50,132 bases of DNA, taken from DAOUGC01 sp034429695 (GTDB taxonomy: Bacteria; Chloroflexota; Anaerolineae; Anaerolineales; Anaerolineaceae). A program made the translations under genes and the position numbers. Numbering within the stretch: position 1 is the stretch's first letter; each line of letters begins with the position of its first letter. The notes beneath the pieces were generated by a model, which saw only the letters and a list, made by a program, of their open reading frames with translations, was not told where the DNA came from and did not search any database. The stretch covers positions 1 to 50,132 of the forward strand of contig DAOUGC010000091.1 in assembly GCA_034429695.1 (NCBI GenBank), written 5' to 3'. Shown here in pieces: positions 25,249 to 33,921 of the stretch.

Positions 25249-26124
25249 ATGGAAGAATCAAAAGCCACCCTCCCGACCGGTAAAATGAGTTACCGCTCAC
25301 AGCGTTTATTCAGCCGCATCCTCATCTACACCGCGCTCACCTTCATCGCTCTGATCATCATCCTGCCGCTGGTGTGGATGGTGTCCACATCGCTTAAACC
25401 CAAATCGCAGTTGTTCACCAGGGAGATCGAATGGATCCCCAGGACGGTGACGCTGCAGAACTACGAAACCCTGTTTGCCAACAAAAACACCCCCATTGTC
25501 ATTTGGACCCGCAACAGTGTGATTGTAGCCCTGTCAGTGACCGCGCTGACTCTGCTGGTTGACTCCATGGCAGCCTACGCTTACGCGCGCATGGAATTCC
25601 CCGGCAAACGCTTCCTGTTCCTGTTACTGCTGTCCACCCTGTTCCTGCCCGGCATGATGTTCCTGATCCCCAATTTCCTGACCATTTTCAGGCTGGATCT
25701 GCTCAACAAGTTCCCGGGGGTCATCCTGCCTGCCCTGGCAGGCGTGTTTGGGGTGTTCTTCCTGCGCCAGTTCTTTGAAACCATCCCGCGCGAACTGGAG
25801 GAAGCGGCTGAGATTGACGGCGCCTCCCGCTTCCAGATCTTTTTCCAGATCATCATCCCGCTCTCCAAGCCGGCGCTGGCGACTTTGGGCATCATCACCT
25901 TCCTGGGTGCATGGAATGACTTCCTGTGGCCCTTGCTGGTGCTCAAGGAACGCAGCGTGCAAACCCTGCCGCCCGGTTTGCGCACCCTGCAGGGCGCTTA
26001 CACCTCTGAATACGGCTTGATGATGGCCGGTGCAGTGGTGGTGGCCATTCCGGTGCTGGTGCTGTACATCTTCCTGCAGCGCTATATTGTCCAGTCCGTG
26101 GCTACATCCGGTTTGAAAGGGTAA
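25249..26124 (+). CDS. Sugar ABC transporter permease, MalG/UgpE type
   Basis: A 291-residue membrane subunit with six hydrophobic segments and an EAA loop ELEEAAEIDGASRFQIF. The N-terminus is followed by WMVSTSLKPKSQLF, typical of MalG-type permeases. AAGGAG lies 6 nt before the ATG at 25249; an in-frame ATT-region start at 25225 would overlap the first permease gene. No ATP-binding subunit is encoded in the locus, so an MsiK/UgpC-type ATPase shared among sugar importers is expected elsewhere in the genome (inference from family habit). Confidence 0.93.
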   Translation: MEESKATLPTGKMSYRSQRLFSRILIYTALTFIALIIILPLVWMVSTSLKPKSQLFTREIEWIPRTVTLQNYETLFANKNTPIVIWTRNSVIVALSVTALTLLVDSMAAYAYARMEFPGKRFLFLLLLSTLFLPGMMFLIPNFLTIFRLDLLNKFPGVILPALAGVFGVFFLRQFFETIPRELEEAAEIDGASRFQIFFQIIIPLSKPALATLGIITFLGAWNDFLWPLLVLKERSVQTLPPGLRTLQGAYTSEYGLMMAGAVVVAIPVLVLYIFLQRYIVQSVATSGLKG

Positions 26125-26127
26125 TGC

Positions 26128-27264
26128 ATGTCTGACCGCACGATTTACCGACTGGTATTTTCCCTCACCCTGGCGCTCGTGATAATGCTTTCGGCTTGCT
26201 CTGGCGGCGAGAACCAGCAGCCGGTTGACTCATCCGGCACACCGGCAGACAACTCTGATGGCAACCCGACTCCCGCAGCAACCCCGGAACCTGAAGATCT
26301 AGAAATGGAAGTTCCAACCCCAACCATGGATAAAACCTCTCAATATAAAAATCCGGTATTACGTCTCGACTTTCCCGATCCTTTTATTCTGGAAGACGCG
26401 GGCGTTTATTACGCCTATGCCACCAACGCCTCAGGGCGCAACGTTCAGCTTGCCATCAGCACCGACCTGGTCAACTGGGAGCTAAAAACCGACGCCATGC
26501 CGGTGATGCCCGAATGGGCCATGCTGCAGAGCGGGTTCGTCTGGGCTCCTGAGGTAATGAAGGTCAAAGACAACTACCTGCTGTATTACACAGCGCGCAG
26601 CAAAGAACACGACAAACAGTGCGTTGGCGTGGCAGTGGCAGACAGCCCGGAGGGCAAGTTCAAGGATGCGCTCGGTGTGCCGCTGGTGTGCCAGTTTGAA
26701 GAAGGCGGAACGATTGACGCCAGCCCATTCCGCGACGGGGATAAACTGTACCTGCTGTACAAGAACGACGGCAACTGCTGCGGGCGCGCCACCTATCTTT
26801 ATATCCAGGAAATGGCTCCAGACGGTCTTTCCCTGGTTGGCGAGCCAACCCGCCTGATCCGCAACGACCTGGCATGGGAGGCACATGTGATTGAAGCGCC
26901 CACCATGTGGAAACACGACGACCAATACTATTTGTTCTACTCGGCAAACAATTACGCCGGGGTGGAATATGCAGTGGGTTATGCCGTGTGCGATACCGTC
27001 ACCGGACCGTGTACCAAAGCCGGCGATCCCATATTAAAATCAGTACTGGAACAACCGCTGGTCATCGGTCCGGGTCATCAAACCCTGTTGCAGGTGGGTG
27101 ATGAGACCTGGATCTTCTACCACGCCTGGGAGGTCACCCCCCAGGGAATGCGCGCCAACCGCCGCCTGATGTGGATGGACCGCCTGACCTGGGAGGATGG
27201 TGTTCCGGTGGTACAGGGACCCTCAACCGGCCCGCAGCCCCTGCCTCTGGTTTCGTCAAAGTAG
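26128..27264 (+). CDS. GH43 family glycoside hydrolase, lipoprotein
   Basis: A 378-residue exported enzyme. The signal peptide ends in LSAC with lipid-anchored Cys24, then a Pro/Thr/Glu-rich linker to about residue 70. The five-bladed propeller of GH43 follows, with candidate catalytic residues Asp84 (FPDPF, base), Asp197 (GTIDASPF, pKa modulator) and Glu256 (VIEAPTM, acid). GH43 enzymes cut arabinan, arabinoxylan or xylooligosaccharides; the exact linkage is not readable here. It follows the permease gene by 3 nt, so surface hydrolysis and import are encoded together. Confidence 0.9.
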   Translation: MSDRTIYRLVFSLTLALVIMLSACSGGENQQPVDSSGTPADNSDGNPTPAATPEPEDLEMEVPTPTMDKTSQYKNPVLRLDFPDPFILEDAGVYYAYATNASGRNVQLAISTDLVNWELKTDAMPVMPEWAMLQSGFVWAPEVMKVKDNYLLYYTARSKEHDKQCVGVAVADSPEGKFKDALGVPLVCQFEEGGTIDASPFRDGDKLYLLYKNDGNCCGRATYLYIQEMAPDGLSLVGEPTRLIRNDLAWEAHVIEAPTMWKHDDQYYLFYSANNYAGVEYAVGYAVCDTVTGPCTKAGDPILKSVLEQPLVIGPGHQTLLQVGDETWIFYHAWEVTPQGMRANRRLMWMDRLTWEDGVPVVQGPSTGPQPLPLVSSK

Positions 27265-27296
27265 AAACAACCTTCCAGGGGGAGCGCTTCGGAAAA

Positions 27297-27337
27297 GCCG
27301 GGATTTCATTCAGATGGGGAATGAAACCTGGCTTTTT
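27297..27337 (+). terminator. Intrinsic terminator between GH43 and GH2 genes
   Basis: GCCGGG-A-TTTCATT (27297-27310) pairs with AATGAAA-CCTGGC (27320-27332), with one bulge and one G-U pair, followed by TTTTT. It probably reduces read-through into the GH2 gene. Confidence 0.75.
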
Positions 27338-27383
27338 CACGAAAAACAAGCAACCATATTAACAGAATCGCAGGATGCAAATT

Positions 27384-30137
27384 ATGAGTGATTACCGCAT
27401 TAACCTGGACGGAACCTGGTCCTTCTGGAAGGACAACCTGAAACAATACCAACCGACGGAACTTCCCACGGAATATGCCCTGCAAATTCAAGTGCCAGGC
27501 GCATGGCAGGCGCAGTTTGAGAATTTGCGCCTGGATTTCGGAACAGCATGGTATCAGCGTTCTTTTACCCTGCAAAACCCCTTCCCGGCAGGGCACGTGC
27601 TGATTTTGCACTTTGGCGCAGTGGATTCGGTCGCCAGGGTGTGGGTCAACGGCTCACCGGCAGGCGGGAATGAGCTGGGGTATCTGCCCTTTGAATTGGA
27701 CATCACCGCGCTGGTAAAAAGCGGCGGGAACACCCTGACGGTTCAGGTGGAGGACCTGCGCGAAAACTTTGACGAGGTTCCGCACGGGAAACAATCCTGG
27801 TACGGGCCTTTAAGCGGCATCTGGCAGAGCGTCTGGCTGGAGCAACGTCCCGCGCAGCACATTCAATCGGTGCGCATCACCGCCACCCGCCGCCAGGTGG
27901 ATGTTCAGGCGCGCCTGAGCCAACCCATGCACGGGCAGGACCGTCTGGATTACCGCGTGGTGTGCGACGACGGCTCGGTATGCGCCGCCGGAACCTCCAC
28001 TTCACCTGACTTTATGTTCATTGTCCCCGACCCGCAAATGTGGGAACCCGAACACCCCAAGCTCTATCGGCTGGAAGTTCAATTGCGCGGCGGACAGGAG
28101 GAACACCACTGGGAAGAAGCGTTTGGCTTCAGGGAGATCGAGGTGCGCGACGGCGTGTTGATGCTCAACGGGCGCCCATTGATGTTGCGCGCCGCGCTGG
28201 ATCAGGATTACCACCCCCACACCATTTGCACCCCGCCCTCGCAGGAGTACATTGACAGCCAGATCCAGGCTGCGCGGGACATGGGGCTCAACTGCCTGCG
28301 CGTGCACATCAAGGTGGCCGACCCGCGTTACTATGAAGCTGCCGACCGTCTGGGCTTGTTGATCTGGACCGAAATCCCCAATCTGCGCATATTAAGCGAA
28401 CGCGGAAAACACGCCATGCGCGCCACGCTGGACGGCATGTTGGAACGCGACTGGAACCACCCTTCCATCATCATCTGGACCATCATCAACGAAAACTGGG
28501 GCACCAACCTCACCCACGACGCCGCCCACCGGCAGTGGCTGGTGGACACCTACCGCCACCTGAAAGCCACCGACCCGCTGCGCCTGGTGGTGGATAATTC
28601 CGCCTGCGGTGGCAACTTCCACGTGGAGACGGATATCGAGGATTATCACCAGTACTTCGCCATGCCGGATCATTATCAGCACTGGCGGGCATGGGTGAAG
28701 TCTTTTGGCTCACGTCCGGCATGGACCTTCACGCCCGCCTTGAATGGCGGGGAGGATTGGCAGGCGCTGCTGGCAGACCACTGGAACGAAGCCCCGCGCC
28801 CGTACGCCGCCGAGGTCACCCGCACCGGCAAGGAAGCCCTGATCCTGTCTGAGTTTGGCAACTGGGGTCTGCCCGATCTGGATCGACTTGAGCAGTGTTA
28901 CGGCGGACAGGAGCCCTGGTGGTTTGAGACCGGCATGGAATGGGACGAAGGTGTGGTCTACCCGCACAATGCGCGCTTCCGCTTCCATCAATATGGTCTC
29001 GACCGGGTATTCATGGATTACGCTGAAATGGCAAACGCCAGCCAGGAGCTGGAGTTTGACGCGTTGAAATACGAGATTGAACAGATCCGGCTGCAACAGG
29101 CCATCTGCGGGTATGTGATCACCGAGTTCAGCGACGTGCACTGGGAGTGCAACGGATTGCTGGACATGTGCCGCAATCCCAAGAGCTTTACCGCCCGGCT
29201 GAATACGATCAACGCCGACGATGTGATCATCCCTGAATGGCAACGTCTGGCGTATGCGGCCGGTGAAGCGGTGACCCTGCCGGTGCACTTCTCGCATTAC
29301 TCGCAAGCCGATCTGTCTGGCGCGCGCTTGCGCTGGCGGTTGGACGGCTTTGACAATCTGAGTGGCTGGGTGGGTGAGATTCGAAATGCCCGGTACACCG
29401 TTCAACCGGTGGGCGAAGTGAACTTCACCGTTCCTGAAGTGACCTCATCCCAATCGGCTGCACTGGTGCTTGAGGTGGTATGTCCTGACGGCACGGTGAC
29501 GGCCAGCTCACGCCTGATGCTGTACCTGTTGCCGTTGATTCAAACGGGGCAGCACACACTCTGGAGCCCTGTGGTGAGCGATGGGGACATCACCCCGCAA
29601 TTGCTGACCGCCGCAGGCTACAAAGCCACCCCGCAACAAACGCAAGGCAGCATCGCCGTGGTTCGCGAGCTGAGCGGCGAAGTTTACAATGCCGTGCTGA
29701 ATGGAGGCAGCGCCATCTGGCTGGCGGATGGAACCTACAACCGGCCCGCGTTCAGCCTGCCGTGGGCCATCCAGCCGCGCGCCGGAACCCCCCTGCAGGG
29801 TGACTGGGCCAGTTCCTTCGGCTGGATCCGCCCTGACAGCATATTTAAACGCCTGCCGCCCACCGGTGGGGTGGTGAACTTCGCCTTCGCCGACCTGACC
29901 CCCGAGACCGTGATCCGGAAAATCATGCCGATTGATTTCTCATCCAGGGTATATTCGGGCATCTTCGCCGGCTGGCTGCACCTGCACGCCGGTCTGGCCG
30001 CCGAGCTTCCGCTGGGACGCGGGCGTTTATTAATCTGCACTTTCCGCTTGTTGGAAAACCTGGGTGATCATCCCATGGCAGCAGCCATGTTACAGGACAT
30101 GATTGATTATTTATCCGTGCCTGCCGTTCAAGCCTGA
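27384..30137 (+). CDS. Glycoside hydrolase family 2 enzyme
   Basis: A 917-residue enzyme without a signal peptide, so probably cytoplasmic. It has a sugar-binding jelly-roll (about 1-170), an immunoglobulin-like domain (to about 265), then a TIM barrel. The catalytic residues expected for GH2 are Glu370 in TIINENWG (acid/base) and Glu490 in LSEFGNWG (nucleophile). GH2 contains beta-galactosidases, beta-glucuronidases, beta-mannosidases and exo-arabinosidases; which one is not decided by these motifs. The ATG at 27384 was chosen because AGGA lies 9 nt upstream, while 27375 directly abuts it. It likely finishes degradation of oligosaccharides imported by the upstream transporter. Confidence 0.92.
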   Translation: MSDYRINLDGTWSFWKDNLKQYQPTELPTEYALQIQVPGAWQAQFENLRLDFGTAWYQRSFTLQNPFPAGHVLILHFGAVDSVARVWVNGSPAGGNELGYLPFELDITALVKSGGNTLTVQVEDLRENFDEVPHGKQSWYGPLSGIWQSVWLEQRPAQHIQSVRITATRRQVDVQARLSQPMHGQDRLDYRVVCDDGSVCAAGTSTSPDFMFIVPDPQMWEPEHPKLYRLEVQLRGGQEEHHWEEAFGFREIEVRDGVLMLNGRPLMLRAALDQDYHPHTICTPPSQEYIDSQIQAARDMGLNCLRVHIKVADPRYYEAADRLGLLIWTEIPNLRILSERGKHAMRATLDGMLERDWNHPSIIIWTIINENWGTNLTHDAAHRQWLVDTYRHLKATDPLRLVVDNSACGGNFHVETDIEDYHQYFAMPDHYQHWRAWVKSFGSRPAWTFTPALNGGEDWQALLADHWNEAPRPYAAEVTRTGKEALILSEFGNWGLPDLDRLEQCYGGQEPWWFETGMEWDEGVVYPHNARFRFHQYGLDRVFMDYAEMANASQELEFDALKYEIEQIRLQQAICGYVITEFSDVHWECNGLLDMCRNPKSFTARLNTINADDVIIPEWQRLAYAAGEAVTLPVHFSHYSQADLSGARLRWRLDGFDNLSGWVGEIRNARYTVQPVGEVNFTVPEVTSSQSAALVLEVVCPDGTVTASSRLMLYLLPLIQTGQHTLWSPVVSDGDITPQLLTAAGYKATPQQTQGSIAVVRELSGEVYNAVLNGGSAIWLADGTYNRPAFSLPWAIQPRAGTPLQGDWASSFGWIRPDSIFKRLPPTGGVVNFAFADLTPETVIRKIMPIDFSSRVYSGIFAGWLHLHAGLAAELPLGRGRLLICTFRLLENLGDHPMAAAMLQDMIDYLSVPAVQA

Positions 30138-30937
30138 TCCCCCTGCATGTGCACATCCATCACCTCCAGCCAGTCTGCCTGGCTGGAGGTGAGCGTTCCA
30201 TACCCCAGCCTTCCATCAGGGCGCAGCGCCGCATATTGATTATCAATCCACAGCACGAACCCAAGCGGACCCAACGGCGTCACCGTTGACACATGCATCA
30301 CCTTGCCGTCCACGATGTAGGTAACCTCGTTACCGTTTACAGACAGGGCATATTCATGCCACCGCGTGGAGTCATGCTCCACCAGCGCAGCGTCATCCTT
30401 CACCGGCAGGCGCGCCAGACGCAGCAGTAACCGGGCAGCCGGACGGAACAGGAGCAACGGCAGAGCCAGCGCGCCAGGAACCAGGAGGGCGGGCGGTATG
30501 AGCGGCGCAGCAAAAGAGGCTGCCAGCAGTCCCTGTGCAGCGTGATCGCGCAATGCCAGATGATTGGGCGGTGAAGCGTAAAAATACCAGGCAGCATTGG
30601 GCAGCGCAGGCAGACGAAAAGCCGCCCCGCGCGTGCCAAAACTCATGCTGAACGGGTCATTCCAGAAACCAAATCCCCACGTACCAGGAATGTCATTTCT
30701 TGAGACGCGCGCCCTGATCGACAGGCTGATGGGCCGCTTCCACCGGAACCGCGAACGCGGCAGGTGCATGTAATCATCCAGTTGCGCCCAGCGATACTCG
30801 CGCCCGCCCGCCGGAACACTCAGCCGCCAGTGTTCCGGGGCCAGTTCTTCAACCTGGCCTCCGTTCAACTGACGGCTGTCGAAATTTCCTTTACCGGTCA
30901 ATCCCCCACCCCGTCTTCCACCATTACACCATCCCAA
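30128..30937 (-). CDS. Concanavalin A-like (LamG/GH16-fold) domain protein, unknown function
   Basis: A protein of up to 269 residues. WGFGFWNDPFSMSFG in the first half and WHEYALSVNGNEVTYIVDGK, then GPLGFVLWIDNQYA, in the second half are the strand pattern of a concanavalin-like sandwich. A catalytic GH16 E-x-D-x-E motif is not seen. An unusual insertion (about 133-175) is rich in Ala, Leu and Pro and hydrophobic enough to be membrane-associated. The start is uncertain: TTG at 30937 overlaps the DUF456 gene by 14 nt, and a TTG at 30901 is also possible. It overlaps the GH2 3' end by 10 nt, convergently. No enzymatic role is claimed. Confidence 0.65.
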   Translation of the reverse strand: MGWCNGGRRGGGLTGKGNFDSRQLNGGQVEELAPEHWRLSVPAGGREYRWAQLDDYMHLPRSRFRWKRPISLSIRARVSRNDIPGTWGFGFWNDPFSMSFGTRGAAFRLPALPNAAWYFYASPPNHLALRDHAAQGLLAASFAAPLIPPALLVPGALALPLLLFRPAARLLLRLARLPVKDDAALVEHDSTRWHEYALSVNGNEVTYIVDGKVMHVSTVTPLGPLGFVLWIDNQYAALRPDGRLGYGTLTSSQADWLEVMDVHMQGDQA

Positions 30938-31463
30938 GCCATGCGGTGGTCTGCACGGTCATGGGTTGAAACACAAACGACCACAGCAGCCACATGCCGA
31001 TCATCACCAGGGCAATGAACACGCGCAGCGCAACCGCATATCCGCAGCCTTTGACCATGCTGCCCGTGGATTCCAGCGCCTTGCGCCAGTCTTTCAGGCG
31101 GATGATCTCGACCACGAACAGCATCAACAACGCACCGATCAACCCACCAAAGGGCGGCAGCACCAGAGTACCCACCAGCGCCCCCACCAATGACAGGCCA
31201 ATCGCCAGCCAGCTTGCCCCGCTGGTGCGCGCAGATGCCCCCATTAATACGTTATCCGCCAGGCTGCCTGCGATCATCAGGATGGTCATGATCACCATGA
31301 TCACAATGGACCACCACTGGTATCCCACCACAAAGCCGTAAACCAGGGCAGCCACCCAGATGATCGTCAGACCCGGGATGACGGTGGTGAACAGGCCCAC
31401 CAGGCCAACCACCATGACAGCGAACACCACCGCCTGCAATGTGATCATTCCGTAATCAGGCAC
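30924..31463 (-). CDS. DUF456 family membrane protein
   Basis: A 179-residue protein with about five hydrophobic segments. The opening FAVMVVGLVGLFTTVIPGL and the middle GASWLAIGLSLVGALVG, then LPPFGGLIG, match DUF456. The family's function is unknown; the glycine-rich helices resemble small glycine-zipper pores. The start is GTG at 31463 with AGGG upstream. It follows serS by 45 nt on the same strand and is probably co-transcribed with it. Confidence 0.85.
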   Translation of the reverse strand: MPDYGMITLQAVVFAVMVVGLVGLFTTVIPGLTIIWVAALVYGFVVGYQWWSIVIMVIMTILMIAGSLADNVLMGASARTSGASWLAIGLSLVGALVGTLVLPPFGGLIGALLMLFVVEIIRLKDWRKALESTGSMVKGCGYAVALRVFIALVMIGMWLLWSFVFQPMTVQTTAWLGMV

Positions 31464-31508
31464 ACGGCCCTCCCATCCTCAATGACTTGCCTCAGATATT
31501 CACAATGG

Positions 31509-32783
31509 CTAACCGGCGGTGATGCAGTCGATCCCACCCATCCACGGCTTGAGCACTTCCGGCACCAGTACCGAACCATCGGGTTGCTGGTAGTTTTCCA
31601 GCACAGCGATCATCGTGCGCGGCAGCGCCAGCCCTGACCCGTTCAGGGTGTGTACCAGCCTGGTTTTGCCGCCTTCTTCCGGGCGGTACTTGACGTTGGC
31701 GCGGCGCGCCTGGAAATCTCCCACATTCGACACCGATGAGACCTCCAGCCATTCCTGCTGACCGGGCGCCCAGACTTCAATATCATAAGTCACCCTGGCA
31801 TTAAAGCCCAGGTCTCCGGTGCACAAACGCACGATCCGATATGTTAAACCCAGCCCGGCGCAAACCGCTTCGGCATCGGCCAGCATTTTCTCCAGCTCGT
31901 TTTGTGATTCCTCGGGCCGGCAGAAAATATACATTTCCACCTTGTCAAACTGATGACCACGCTTGATGCCGCGCACATCCCGCCCGGCGCTCATTTTTTC
32001 GCGGCGGAAGCAGGGTGTATAGGCAGTATAACGCAAAGGCAGGCTGTTTTCGGCAAGGATATCATCAATGTGCAGACCGGTCAGCGGCACCTCGGCGGTG
32101 GGAACCAACCAGTAGTCTTCCTCAATGTCATGATACAGGTTGTCGGCAAATTTTGGCAACTGACCCGATGCAAAGAGCGTGGCTGCCTTTACCATGAAGG
32201 GCGTGTACTTTTCCACGTATCCCTGGCGGATGTGCAGGTCCAGCATCCAGGCGATCAAGGCGCGCTGCAGGCGGGCCCCTGCCCCGCTCAATACGTAAAA
32301 GCGTGAGCCGGTGATCTTGACCCCGCGGTCAAAGTCCAAAATGCCCAGATTCACACCCAGGTCCCAATGGGCTTTGGGTTCAAAGTCAAAAGTGGGAATT
32401 TCACCCATCTGCCGGACGACCACATTTTCATGTTCATCCTTGCCGAGCGGCGTGGCGGGGTCTGGAATATTGGGAATGCCCGATACCAGCGCGGTCAGGT
32501 CGTTATCCACCTGGCGCACCTGCTCGTCCAATTCGGCAATACGGTCACCCACCTGGCGCATGGCGTCAATTTTCGCCTGGCGTTCAGCCTGATCCTTCAT
32601 CTTGCCGATTTCTTTGGAGACCGCATTGCGCTCGGCTTTGAGTTGCTCTGCCTGGCTGAGCAACGCCCTGCGGCGGGCGTCCATCTCCAGAATCTGGTCG
32701 ATCACGGCGGTGTCCATGTTGCGCCGGGTGAGCGCGTCACGAACGGTGTTGGGGTCTTCACGAATGAGATTAATGTCCAGCAT
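31509..32783 (-). CDS. serS: Serine--tRNA ligase
   Basis: A class II aminoacyl-tRNA synthetase of 424 residues that charges tRNA-Ser with serine. The N-terminal long coiled-coil arm (about 25-105) binds the long variable arm of the tRNA. Motif 2 is CFRREKMSAGRDVRG, and motif 3 is ALPRTMIAVLENYQ near the end. GGGAGG precedes the ATG at 32783; reading further upstream to 32894 would translate the T-box terminator region. Expression is controlled by the T-box leader described separately. Confidence 0.97.
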   Translation of the reverse strand: MLDINLIREDPNTVRDALTRRNMDTAVIDQILEMDARRRALLSQAEQLKAERNAVSKEIGKMKDQAERQAKIDAMRQVGDRIAELDEQVRQVDNDLTALVSGIPNIPDPATPLGKDEHENVVVRQMGEIPTFDFEPKAHWDLGVNLGILDFDRGVKITGSRFYVLSGAGARLQRALIAWMLDLHIRQGYVEKYTPFMVKAATLFASGQLPKFADNLYHDIEEDYWLVPTAEVPLTGLHIDDILAENSLPLRYTAYTPCFRREKMSAGRDVRGIKRGHQFDKVEMYIFCRPEESQNELEKMLADAEAVCAGLGLTYRIVRLCTGDLGFNARVTYDIEVWAPGQQEWLEVSSVSNVGDFQARRANVKYRPEEGGKTRLVHTLNGSGLALPRTMIAVLENYQQPDGSVLVPEVLKPWMGGIDCITAG

Positions 32784-32819
32784 GTTTGCCTCCCGAATGA
32801 CAGGTTCCTGAAAACAGGT

Positions 32820-33096
32820 AACAAAAAGCCCCTTCTCCGTCAGCAGGACGAAGGGGCGCTCGTGGTACCACCTGCATTCGCCTCCGGCGGTCATACTGCC
32901 ATCGGCCTCAAGCGCGGTAACGGCTGCTCCGGTTCTCTTACAACATCAAGGTCGGATGTTCCTGCGAGAACAACTGCAAACGGGGTTTTCCCATTTGCCG
33001 CCGGAATGGATTTCACCCTCTGGGCTGCCGACTCACACCTTCCGTCGGCTCTCTGAATGCGCTCGGGCTACTTGGTTCCGGGCTGGTTTTTTCTTT
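32820..33096 (-). promoter_or_regulatory. T-box leader of serS
   Basis: The noncoding leader upstream of serS has the parts of a T-box riboswitch on the minus strand. These are a Stem I apex with AGAGAGCCGACGG and GAGTCGGC (about 33053-33026) and a T-box core AGGTGGTACCACG (32873-32861). After the core comes an intrinsic terminator GCCCCTTC / GAAGGGGC (32857-32850 with 32835-32828) with TTTTTGT. The core TGGTACC would pair with the NCCA end of uncharged tRNA. A TCC triplet at 33010-33008 in the descending side of Stem I is the likely serine specifier (inference). Uncharged tRNA-Ser would favour the antiterminator and switch serS on. Confidence 0.88.
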
Positions 33097-33101
33097 TGTG
33101 C

Positions 33102-33130
33102 ATGATAAATCGCCTGACCGGGTTTGTCAA
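33102..33130 (-). promoter_or_regulatory. Sigma-70 promoter of the serS T-box leader
   Basis: Reading leftward, TTGACA (33130-33125), a 17-nt spacer and TATCAT (33107-33102). It lies in the 3' flank of the response regulator gene and gives a start near 33096, just before Stem I. Confidence 0.8.
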
Positions 33131-33147
33131 GCGGCGAATCGCATTTG

Positions 33148-33921
33148 TCAAACGCCGTCCGGCAGTTCAGATGCAACCTGGTCTTCCTGGGTCTCCACCA
33201 CCGGCCTGGTCTTCTGGCGGGTACCGGCATTGCGCCCGCCGCGCAGCGGAGCTTCGACATCCAGGCGATACCCAACCCCGCGTGCGGTCAGGATGTATTT
33301 GGGTTTGCGCGGATTTTCTTCAATGGCTTCCCTGAGCCAGCTTATATGCACGTCGAGGGTGCGGGTATCGGCGGTGTATTCGGTCTCCCATACTGCGCGG
33401 AACAGTTCTTTCCGTTCGATCACCTCGCCCGGGTGCTCCATCAGAATCTTCAGCAGGCTCACCAAACGGGGGGTCAGGCTGGTCTGGCGGTCACCATTCC
33501 GCACCCAGCGGTGCTCAACATTGAGTTGTATGGGACCACGTACCAGCAGGTCCTTGTTTTCTTCCACCGGCAGGAAAGGCCGTATGCGATTTAGCAGCTT
33601 TTGCAGGGTAAAGGGAGAGGTCAACACCACGTTGGCCTGGGCTTTTTCGCCATTCTCGCCATTCTTTTCAACGATCAGGATGATCGGCAATGAGGCGGAT
33701 TTTTTTCGGATGGACTGGCAAATTCGACGGCCACTGGTTCGCATCGATTCCGCATCCACCAGCACCAGATCGGGGGTTTTCTCGTCCAAACGGGCAATTG
33801 CCTTGTCCCCACTTGACACGGAGGCCACCTGGAATCCTTTTCGAGTGAGACCATCATAAAGTGATGGTCTCAAGCCGCGTTTACCTTCAATCAACAAAAT
33901 GGATGCCCTGGTGTTTGCCAC
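33148..33921 (-). CDS. OmpR-type response regulator with degenerate receiver
   Basis: A 257-residue protein: receiver-like domain (about 5-115) and C-terminal winged helix (about 130-225; RTLDVHISWLREAIEENP, then YILTARGVGYRL). The phospho-acceptor position keeps Asp56 (LVLVDAES). However, the N-terminal acidic pair that binds Mg is reduced to Glu12-Gly13 (LLIEGK), and the conserved Lys of the K-P motif is Ser102 (TSPF). Such receivers are often phosphorylation-independent. No histidine kinase is adjacent. A charged tail follows the DNA-binding domain. The start is GTG at 33921 with only a distant AAAGGTG upstream, so the start is moderately certain. Confidence 0.85.
   Translation of the reverse strand: MANTRASILLIEGKRGLRPSLYDGLTRKGFQVASVSSGDKAIARLDEKTPDLVLVDAESMRTSGRRICQSIRKKSASLPIILIVEKNGENGEKAQANVVLTSPFTLQKLLNRIRPFLPVEENKDLLVRGPIQLNVEHRWVRNGDRQTSLTPRLVSLLKILMEHPGEVIERKELFRAVWETEYTADTRTLDVHISWLREAIEENPRKPKYILTARGVGYRLDVEAPLRGGRNAGTRQKTRPVVETQEDQVASELPDGV

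Noticed and set aside
24291..26124. Missing ATPase as evidence of a broken transporter
   Set aside because: Family 1 sugar importers commonly share one ATPase encoded elsewhere; both permeases have intact EAA loops.
32784..32894. N-terminal extension of serS
   Set aside because: It would translate the T-box terminator and antiterminator region; the family starts at 32783 with a good ribosome site.
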